A stretch of DNA of 39,767 nt from an uncultured Acetatifactor sp. (GTDB taxonomy: Bacteria; Bacillota; Clostridia; Lachnospirales; Lachnospiraceae): positions 1-39,767 of the forward strand of contig CAJUJU010000030.1 of assembly GCA_910586835.1 (NCBI GenBank), given 5' to 3'. Positions 7,962-13,923 of the stretch are shown in pieces. Within the stretch, counting starts at the first letter, position 1, and each line of letters starts with the position of its first letter. The position numbers and the translations under genes were made by a program. The notes below the pieces were generated by a model. It saw only the letters and a list, made by a program, of their open reading frames with translations. It ran no database searches and had not been told where the DNA came from.

Positions 7962-9237
7962 CCCTAACTCCCAGCATCATCTTGATGATTTCCTTATCGG
8001 TCTGATGCATTCCCACCTTCCCGATGTATCCGATGCAGCTGATGGTCTCCCCGGCATCCTCCTTCAGAATTCCGGTGTAGGCCTCATACTCCTTATTCTG
8101 CATGGCGAGATGATGCGCCATCATGGAGGCATCAAGGCTGGAGGCAATCTTTGCCGCACAGGAGATCTTGGCACCGTCGCAGATGATTCCCGGGATATTG
8201 GCAAGCGTGTTGTCGATGGTGGCCTTGATCTGGGAAAGTGTTCCCCCGGTCATATAAGTGATTGCGGCAGCCGACGCGCAGGAGGCGGAAACCGCCCCGC
8301 AGAACGCGGAGAGCTTGCCGATAAACTCTTTCTGATAGATAGTCAGCAGCCCCGAAAAGGCAAGCGCCCGATACAGCCGCTGCGTCGGAATATTCTTTTC
8401 CCGGGCATATACGATCACCGGAACCGAAGAGGCGATCCCCTGGTTGCCGCTTCCCGAATTGATGATAACCGGCATGTCGCAGCCCCCCATGCGGGCCTCC
8501 GACGCCGCAGCCGCATATGCCTTCATGCGCGTGACAATCCCGTCGGCGTAGGATTCCCGGATAACCCGGCCTATTCCCAGTCCATAATCACCCGAAATCC
8601 CCTCATAGGCGATATCCATATTATAACGGATCTGTCTTTCAAAAATATCTCGGATGCAGTTCAGTTCAACCTCGTCCGCAAAATCCCGGATGGCCTCCAG
8701 GGTAAGCCCTGAGCGGTCGGTGGAATACCCTTTCTCCGCAAACTCCCCGGCCTTCTCAAACACAACCTGCCCGTCTCTTTTGACAGAGATAATATTGGTG
8801 TGTGTGTGACGAACCTCCACAGCCGCACTGTGATCGTCTCCGAACAGTTCGATCACAAAATGAAGCGGTATCTCCGAATCCAGAAATTCCACCTTACAGC
8901 AGCCGTTCTTCAAAAGCTCTCTTGTTTTCTCCCTGCCCGCATCGTCCACATGCTCCAGAACCTCCATTCCCGCGGCGGCATTTCCCGCCACCGCCCCGAG
9001 CGCACAGGCGGTCTCGATGCCCGTCAGGCCGCCGGAGTTGGGAATTGTGACGCAGCGCACGTTTTTGATCATATTGCCGGAACACTTCGCTGTAATCCGC
9101 TCCGGCTCACACCCCAGAACCTCCCGCCCCTTCGCGGCAGCGTAGGCCAGCGCAATAGGCTCCGTACAGCCCATGGCCGGAACCAGCTCTTCCCTCAGTA
9201 TATTGATGAATTCATCCTGCAGTTCTTTTTTTAACAT
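7945..9237 (-). CDS. cyuA: L-cysteine desulfidase / serine dehydratase-like lyase (CyuA/UPF0597 family)
   Basis: This 430-residue cytosolic protein matches the CyuA/YhaM family of cysteine desulfidases, which convert L-cysteine to pyruvate, ammonia and sulfide with an iron-sulfur cluster. Recognisable parts are ELVPAMGCTEPIALAYAAA near residues 17-35 with the conserved CTEP, a central SGSGNQGI, and the cysteine-containing segments SASCASAAAI and ICDGAKISCAAK near the C-terminus. The length is typical. The ATG at 9237 has a weak AGGGAAAC site. The gene has its own promoter at 9283-9312 and is translationally coupled to the ACT-domain gene that follows. The family is related to L-serine ammonia-lyase, so serine or another substrate cannot be excluded. 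Confidence 0.85.
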   Translation of the reverse strand: MLKKELQDEFINILREELVPAMGCTEPIALAYAAAKGREVLGCEPERITAKCSGNMIKNVRCVTIPNSGGLTGIETACALGAVAGNAAAGMEVLEHVDDAGREKTRELLKNGCCKVEFLDSEIPLHFVIELFGDDHSAAVEVRHTHTNIISVKRDGQVVFEKAGEFAEKGYSTDRSGLTLEAIRDFADEVELNCIRDIFERQIRYNMDIAYEGISGDYGLGIGRVIRESYADGIVTRMKAYAAAASEARMGGCDMPVIINSGSGNQGIASSVPVIVYAREKNIPTQRLYRALAFSGLLTIYQKEFIGKLSAFCGAVSASCASAAAITYMTGGTLSQIKATIDNTLANIPGIICDGAKISCAAKIASSLDASMMAHHLAMQNKEYEAYTGILKEDAGETISCIGYIGKVGMHQTDKEIIKMMLGVRDGKQD

Positions 9238-9282
9238 GTTCGTTTCCCTGTTGTTACGTTTTCTGCTGTCAATACACAGGAA

Positions 9283-9312
9283 AGTATATCACACATAGGG
9301 ATTGAAAATCAA
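9283..9312 (-). promoter_or_regulatory. Promoter of the cyuA-like gene
   Basis: TTGATT (9307-9312) and TATACT (9283-9288) on the minus strand are 18 bases apart, about 45 bases upstream of the start codon. Confidence 0.55.
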
Positions 9313-9316
9313 ATAT

Positions 9317-9345
9317 CCTGATAACATTTTTTTAATGTTTTCAGG
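9317..9345 (-). terminator. Inverted repeat downstream of the Rpn-family gene
   Basis: CCTGA...TCAGG arms with AT-rich inner pairing (AACATT/AATGTT) begin four bases after the Rpn stop codon. The following bases are T-rich but not a clean run, so termination strength is uncertain. Confidence 0.5.
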
Positions 9346-9348
9346 ACG

Positions 9349-10227
9349 CTATCCACGGAGCAGCTTCTTCGCTTCCTCATAGCTTCCTGTACTGACCTCA
9401 AATACCTCGCAGGCTCTCTCCAGGGACAGCTGCAGATTCTTCCTCAGTTTGTCGATATCCTCCACGAGCCGACGAGCCTCTCCTTCTCTTCTTCCCTGCC
9501 TTGCGTACTGGTCAAACAATTCACACACCCTGACTTCATCCTCCTCTCTGATCCCCATCCGTTCCAGCTCCTCTTCCGTATCCTCCACAGTCCGATCCCC
9601 CGAGAGCGCCCGCAGCAGCTTCACCAACGCCGCCTTATGCACAATCCTGCGCTCGGAATAATATGCGGCTCCCTCCGCCAGAAAATCCACCACGATCCGC
9701 ATGTCGCTGTGAAACCGCTCCCTCACCTCCACGGGCAGATGCCTCATCTCAAACACCTGAAGCTTCAGATCGTCCACATGCTCCCACACAGCCTCCGGCA
9801 GCTCCTTTTTCCGAAACAGTTCCCGGAAGCTGCGGCTGCCCTTCCACCTCGTCCTGCCCCAGTACAGCACCATCTCGATCACCGGAAAGACCTCTTTCAT
9901 CTTCCCCTCATACTGCTCCCGGTAAACACCTCCCGTATAGCCGGCCTTCCGCAGGAGCATCTTCCCGTCCGCCCGGCTCTGGTTGGCAATCAGGTACATC
10001 ACGCTGATGCTGCCGTCCCGAAGCTCATACCTGCACAAATCCTCATACTGGCTCCGAAGTCTCTTACGGCCCTGGTATACCGTCTCTGTAGGACCCGCCA
10101 GCAGTCTGTCTCCGCCGGTCACCTCACTGCCCTGATACAGCAGCGCATTGATGAGATCCGCTGCAACGTCAGGAAACGCCTCAAACTCCTTTTCCACCGT
10201 GTCCTTCTTTTCTTTTGGCACACTCAT
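9349..10227 (-). CDS. Rpn-family (PD-(D/E)xK) recombination-promoting nuclease relative, altered active-site motif
   Basis: This 292-residue protein resembles Rpn/PDDEXK-type transposase-like proteins common in clostridia. It has the N-terminal part around DVAADLINALLYQG, the core strand VMYLIANQSRAD, then a segment around RKAGYTGGVYREQYEG, a VLYWG motif, and a C-terminal charged helix. Family members normally read I-E-N-Q at the core strand; here it is I-A-N-Q, so the catalytic glutamate seems replaced. The ATG at 10227 follows GGAAAGGGAAC; the frame stays open to 10392, but that extension has no ribosome site and an atypical cysteine-rich composition. The promoter is at 10481-10509. Known Rpn proteins nick DNA and promote RecA-independent recombination or phage defence. 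Activity here is doubtful. Confidence 0.75.
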   Translation of the reverse strand: MSVPKEKKDTVEKEFEAFPDVAADLINALLYQGSEVTGGDRLLAGPTETVYQGRKRLRSQYEDLCRYELRDGSISVMYLIANQSRADGKMLLRKAGYTGGVYREQYEGKMKEVFPVIEMVLYWGRTRWKGSRSFRELFRKKELPEAVWEHVDDLKLQVFEMRHLPVEVRERFHSDMRIVVDFLAEGAAYYSERRIVHKAALVKLLRALSGDRTVEDTEEELERMGIREEDEVRVCELFDQYARQGRREGEARRLVEDIDKLRKNLQLSLERACEVFEVSTGSYEEAKKLLRG

Positions 10228-10480
10228 CCGTTCCCTTTCCGCAGGGAATGCCGCGCACCGCCGACAGACACACGAATACCTCTCACCGAAACGTCCGAGC
10301 CCGTCCGACAAAACCCTGCCTTTTTCATAACCTGTATTCAGTAAATTAATTTGGAAAATAAGCATATGTCCACGGAGCAAAATTGCTTTCATGGATTCGG
10401 ATTTTGATCAGACAGGAAACAGATTCCTTTGATTGACGAGAACGATTCTCACAGATCACATATATGCTTAACTTAAAGCA

Positions 10481-10509
10481 AGCATAACACAGGGTAAAAT
10501 ATTTTTCAA
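10481..10509 (-). promoter_or_regulatory. Promoter of the Rpn-family gene
   Basis: TTGAAA (10504-10509) and TATGCT (10481-10486) on the minus strand, 17-base spacing. Confidence 0.6.
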
Positions 10510-10587
10510 GAAGATTTTCGGAGTTATTCAGAACCAACATTTGCCGCACAGCCGCTGCGGTTATCGATACAACTATCGTACAGGCCA

Positions 10588-10617
10588 ACAAAAAAGAGCA
10601 TGCATTTCTGCACGCCC
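10588..10617 (-). terminator. Rho-independent terminator of the AraC-type gene
   Basis: A 9-bp stem (GGGCGTGCA with TGCATGCTC, two G-U pairs in RNA) and a GAAA loop are followed on the minus strand by a run of T. It lies about 35 bases after the AraC stop codon. Confidence 0.8.
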
Positions 10618-10650
10618 TGCTTTGCAATACCGTAGTTTAGTCAATCCCTG

Positions 10651-11511
10651 TCAATTCCTTCTCGCCTGCGAAGGCGAAATTCCATACCTCTTTTTAAAAA
10701 GTTTGCTGAAGTGATAAGCATCGTCATACCCCACAGAGGCCGCCACCTCCTGGATGCTGCCCTCCCAGCCGCCCTCCAGCAGCTCCTTCGCCTTCTCCAG
10801 GCGGATGTTGATCAGATGGCGGATGGGAGTATCCCCGGTCTCGCTCTTAAAGATCTTGGAAATGTAAAACGGACTCAGATACATGTTCTCCGCTATCTGA
10901 TCCAGCGAAATCTTTTCATTGTAATGATCGTCAAAATAACTGACGATCTGCTCCACCACATACTTTCTGTTCACGGACTCAAAGGAGCATCCCTTTGCAC
11001 GCTCGATGGGCTCACACTGCTCCCTGATCACCAGCAGCAATATCTGCATCAGATACGACTTCAGCATGAAATAGCGCCCCTGTCTGCAAACGGCGTTCTC
11101 CGCCTCCATGGAAGAACAGATCTTAAACAGTTTCTGTCGAAGTTCCCCCGCAGTGTGCAGCACATGTCCTCCGTCCGGAACCGGAATCACATTGTCCGGC
11201 AGCCCGCATATCCGGATATCCGAAGCACCCACGAAAAATTCCGTGGCCGGCAGCTCCACATCCGGACAAGCCAGCGCCTGATGCCGCACTCCCGGATTGA
11301 TGATAATCAGATCCCCTTCCTGCACGGAGACGATGCCGTCGTCAAACCGATAGCGCCCCTCCCCCGACAGGACAAACGACATCTCAAGGTGATCATGGCT
11401 GCGGAAAGCGCCCTCATCCTGATTCTTATTTCGGGTACCCTTCCAGGTAAACAAAAAAGCGGGATCCAGCTCTTCTATTTTGATACATACACTATTCCTA
11501 CATTCATCCAC
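10651..11511 (-). CDS. AraC-family transcriptional regulator with cupin sensor domain
   Basis: This 286-residue regulator has an N-terminal cupin (about 30-110; HDHLEMSFVLSGEGRYR, then GDLIIINPGVRHQA) that usually binds a sugar or small effector, and a C-terminal pair of helix-turn-helix motifs (about 190-284). The latter include ISLDQIAENMYLSPFYISKIFK and VAASVGYDDAYHFSKLFKKRYG, with the typical ending GISPSQARR. The start is GTG at 11511, preceded by GGGGAG at 9 bases; the nearby ATG codons are out of frame. It has its own promoter (11556-11584) and terminator and stands between unrelated genes, so its target operon is not evident. Family assignment is firm; effector unknown. Confidence 0.9.
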   Translation of the reverse strand: MDECRNSVCIKIEELDPAFLFTWKGTRNKNQDEGAFRSHDHLEMSFVLSGEGRYRFDDGIVSVQEGDLIIINPGVRHQALACPDVELPATEFFVGASDIRICGLPDNVIPVPDGGHVLHTAGELRQKLFKICSSMEAENAVCRQGRYFMLKSYLMQILLLVIREQCEPIERAKGCSFESVNRKYVVEQIVSYFDDHYNEKISLDQIAENMYLSPFYISKIFKSETGDTPIRHLINIRLEKAKELLEGGWEGSIQEVAASVGYDDAYHFSKLFKKRYGISPSQARRN

Positions 11512-11555
11512 GGTAAGCTTCTCCCCTGCGTTCTCAATTGTATGCCCTTGAAGCC

Positions 11556-11584
11556 ATTTTAACCGTTTTCACCGGAAATGTAAA
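11556..11584 (-). promoter_or_regulatory. Promoter of the AraC-type gene
   Basis: TTTACA (11579-11584) and TAAAAT (11556-11561) on the minus strand with 17-base spacing, just after the mgtE stop codon. Confidence 0.55.
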
Positions 11585-11601
11585 ATAAAAAAACATAAAA
11601 T

Positions 11602-12951
11602 TTATATTCCCAGGATCCAGGATGCGAACCGGAAATACACCAGCAGCGACAAGGCGTCCACAATGGTTGTGATAAAGGGACTTGCCATCACCGCCGGATC
11701 GAACCCCAGCCGCTTTGCCCCCACCGGCAGCAGACACCCCACCAGCATGGCCATTACCACCGCCGCCACCAGCGTAAGACACACTGTCAGCGCCACATAC
11801 ACGCCCACTCTGTCAAACAGCATCAGCTTTGCAAAATTTGCCGCCGCCAGCGTCATACCGCAGAGAACGGCGACTCTGATCTCCTTCCAGACCACCCGCG
11901 TCATGTCCCGGTATCCGATCTCCCCCAGGGAAAGTCCGCGGATGATCGTAACGCTGGCTTGTCCTCCCGCATTTCCCCCGGTATCCATCAACATGGGAAT
12001 AAAAGCGATCAGGGCCGCACAGACACTCAGCGCACTCTCAAAAGAACTGATAATTGCCCCCGTAAAAGCCGCCGACACCATCAGAAGCAGCAGCCAGGGA
12101 ATCCGCTTCCGGTAGGTCTCCCACACGGAAGATTTCATATACGGCCTGTCTCCGGGCACAATAGCCGCCATTTTTTCCATGTCCTCGGTGGTTTCTTCCT
12201 CAATGATATCCACAATATCATCCACGGTGATGATGCCCACCAGCCTGTTTTCGTTATCCACTACCGGCATGGCGGTAAAGTCATATTTTTTAAACTGTGC
12301 GGCTGCCTGCTCCTGATCCATCAGGGTATTGATGGCAATCACGTTCTCATGCATCAGATCACCAATGATTTCACCGCCCCCGCTGAGCAGCAGATACCGC
12401 AGCGCAACCGTACCCACCAGCTTTCTCTGCGTATCCAGCACATAACAGATATTGATGGTCTCGCTGTCAAGTCCGACTTCCCTGATATGCTGGATTGCCT
12501 GCTCTACGGTCATATTTTCCTTGAATGACACATACTCCACCGTCATGATGCTTCCGGCGGAATCCTCCGGGTAACGAAGCAGCTGATTGATGGCCTGCCT
12601 AGTATCCGGCCTTGCATTCGCCAGCAGCTTATCCACTACATTGGCCGGCATCTCCTCCAGAAAATCCACCGCGTCATCCGCCATAAGATTGTCAATGACG
12701 CCGGCCGCCTCCCTGTCGGACAACGACCGAATGATGGTATGCTGACTCTCTACCTCAAGATAGGAAAAGACATCTGCAGCCAGATCCTTCGGCAGGATCC
12801 GGAACACCTTCAGAATCTCCTCCTCTTCCAGTTCTTCCATAAACGCCGCGATATCCGCGTCGTTCAGCTCTGCCAGAAACTGACGAAGCTTCGTGTACTG
12901 TCTGCCGTCCAGAAATTCACGCAGCTCCATGCTCTCTTTGTTCATTTCCAT
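11602..12951 (-). CDS. mgtE: Magnesium transporter MgtE
   Basis: This 449-residue protein has the full MgtE layout: an N-terminal helical domain (about 1-130, with repeats of the type ADDAVDFLEEMP), two CBS domains (about 135-255, for example AMPVVDNENRLVGIITVDDI), a connecting helix, and a five-helix membrane domain (about 285-449). The membrane domain contains the conserved pore segment PMLMDTGGNAGGQ. MgtE is a magnesium channel gated shut by cytosolic magnesium bound between the N and CBS domains. The ATG at 12951 follows AAGGAG at 7 bases. A sigma-A promoter (13084-13112) lies inside the end of the upstream yigZ gene, and a possible leader ORF overlaps the start. No M-box riboswitch fits into the short leader. 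Confidence 0.95.
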   Translation of the reverse strand: MEMNKESMELREFLDGRQYTKLRQFLAELNDADIAAFMEELEEEEILKVFRILPKDLAADVFSYLEVESQHTIIRSLSDREAAGVIDNLMADDAVDFLEEMPANVVDKLLANARPDTRQAINQLLRYPEDSAGSIMTVEYVSFKENMTVEQAIQHIREVGLDSETINICYVLDTQRKLVGTVALRYLLLSGGGEIIGDLMHENVIAINTLMDQEQAAAQFKKYDFTAMPVVDNENRLVGIITVDDIVDIIEEETTEDMEKMAAIVPGDRPYMKSSVWETYRKRIPWLLLLMVSAAFTGAIISSFESALSVCAALIAFIPMLMDTGGNAGGQASVTIIRGLSLGEIGYRDMTRVVWKEIRVAVLCGMTLAAANFAKLMLFDRVGVYVALTVCLTLVAAVVMAMLVGCLLPVGAKRLGFDPAVMASPFITTIVDALSLLVYFRFASWILGI

Positions 12952-13036
12952 AGCACTTCTCCTTATGCGATTTTTTTATCAAGTTACAACTTCGACCCGG
13001 AACAGGACTGTCCGAACTGACTGACTTATTCTTCAT
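12917..13036 (-). CDS. Possible 39-residue leader ORF overlapping the mgtE start
   Basis: An ATG at 13036 follows GGTGGTGG at 7 bases and opens a 39-codon frame. It runs over the mgtE ribosome site and start codon, and ends at TGA (12917-12919), 35 bases inside mgtE. The peptide begins MKNKSVSSDSPVPG, containing a Pro-Val-Pro, and is otherwise polar. The frame can also begin at an ATG at 13057. In enterobacteria a proline-containing leader peptide (MgtL) controls the magnesium transporter gene mgtA; a parallel here is speculation. It may simply be a chance frame. Confidence 0.3.
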   Translation of the reverse strand: MKNKSVSSDSPVPGRSCNLIKKSHKEKCYGNEQREHGAA

Positions 13037-13083
13037 AAAAAAACCACCACCTTTCATGCTATCGTTGAAATCTGAACATTTCT

Positions 13084-13112
13084 ATTCTAAACTTCCCCTT
13101 GCTCCCTGTCAA
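13084..13112 (-). promoter_or_regulatory. mgtE promoter inside the 3' end of yigZ
   Basis: A perfect TTGACA (13107-13112) and TAGAAT (13084-13089) on the minus strand are 17 bases apart. It would give mgtE a leader of about 125 bases independent of yigZ. Confidence 0.7.
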
Positions 13113-13761
13113 CAAAATAAAGCTCCTGCAATTTCTCAAAACCGGCCCGGCCGGCCGTGGCTTCCGTAATTTCCTTCTCCAGCCTCCGGGCATCCTCCGC
13201 CGCAGCCGTCACCCGCAGCGTAACCTGTTCCGCATATTCGGCGGAAACCGGTTCTATCCCTGCGTTTCCGAGCAGATACTGAATTTTTCCAATTCCGTTA
13301 TAATCTGTGGTAATTCTGATATCCCAGCCGTACCGCATCCTTCCGAAGGTACAATTCTTCAGCCCTTCCTTCACCGCCCGGGTGTAGGCCCGCACCAGTC
13401 CCCCCGTTCCCAGCAGCACCCCGCCGAAATATCTGGTGACTACCACCGCCACATTCCTGATTTCCTCCCCCAGCAGCACCTCCAGCATGGGACGTCCCGC
13501 CGTTCCGCCCGGTTCCCCGTCGTCGCTGCATCTGGTCAGCTCCCCCCTGCTCCCCAGCACAAATGCGGAACAGTTATGTCTGGCATCCCAGTACTTTTTT
13601 TTCATCTCATCTATAAAGGCTGAGGCCTCCTCCTCGCTCTCACACCTTCTCACGGTGGCGATGAAGCGGGACTTTTTTTCCTCATATTCCCCTGTACCGC
13701 CCTCCAGCAGCACCCGCCAGGAAGCAACGTTCTTTTCACTCATAACGTATGTTATCTCCAT
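13087..13761 (-). CDS. yigZ: YigZ/IMPACT-family protein
   Basis: This 224-residue cytosolic protein has the conserved N-terminal UPF0029/IMPACT domain (about 25-135). Markers are KKSRFIATV, the central SDDGEPGGTAGRPML and VVVTRYFGGVLLGTGGLVRAY. A smaller C-terminal DUF1949-type domain follows (about 145-205). The biochemical role of bacterial YigZ is not settled; eukaryotic IMPACT modulates translational stress signalling. Start choice between ATG 13761 (GGAAC upstream) and ATG 13743 (GGAG upstream) is uncertain; the longer is given. It is divergent from the penicillin-binding protein gene. Confidence 0.9.
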   Translation of the reverse strand: MEITYVMSEKNVASWRVLLEGGTGEYEEKKSRFIATVRRCESEEEASAFIDEMKKKYWDARHNCSAFVLGSRGELTRCSDDGEPGGTAGRPMLEVLLGEEIRNVAVVVTRYFGGVLLGTGGLVRAYTRAVKEGLKNCTFGRMRYGWDIRITTDYNGIGKIQYLLGNAGIEPVSAEYAEQVTLRVTAAAEDARRLEKEITEATAGRAGFEKLQELYFVDREQGEV

Positions 13762-13797
13762 TATCGTTCCATTGTCTGACGACTTTTAGTCCATGTT

Positions 13798-13825
13798 AGC
13801 ATAATTTTTCAAAAATGTGAAACAA
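13798..13825 (-). promoter_or_regulatory. yigZ promoter
   Basis: TTGTTT (13820-13825) and TATGCT (13798-13803) on the minus strand, 16-base spacing, about 40 bases before the yigZ start. Confidence 0.5.
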
Positions 13826-13876
13826 TTATTAAAATTATTAAGTTGGAAAGAAAAACTTTATTTACATATTCTTTTT

Positions 13877-13885
13877 TGTTATAAT
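13877..13885 (+). promoter_or_regulatory. Extended -10 promoter of the penicillin-binding protein gene
   Basis: TGTTATAAT is an extended -10 element (TGnTATAAT) about 38 bases before the start codon. The -35 position (TTTATT) is weak, as is usual with extended -10 promoters. Confidence 0.5.
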
Positions 13886-13923
13886 TAACTGAATAACTGT
13901 ATATACAGAGAAAGGTGAACCTC

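Larger units (their letters stand above)
10228..10650. other. Intergenic stretch of 423 bases
   Basis: This gap between the Rpn gene start and the AraC gene end contains a terminator for the AraC gene (10588-10617), a promoter for the Rpn gene (10481-10509) and a leader of about 245 bases. A 93-codon open frame at 10346-10627 has no ribosome site and no recognisable protein character. I see no RNA gene. Confidence 0.5.

Noticed and set aside
10346..10627. 93-codon minus-strand frame upstream of the Rpn gene
   Set aside because: No ribosome site, and it runs across the AraC terminator and the Rpn promoter.
12952..13083. Possible M-box (ykoK) riboswitch for mgtE
   Set aside because: The leader is only about 125 bases and lacks the conserved M-box stems.
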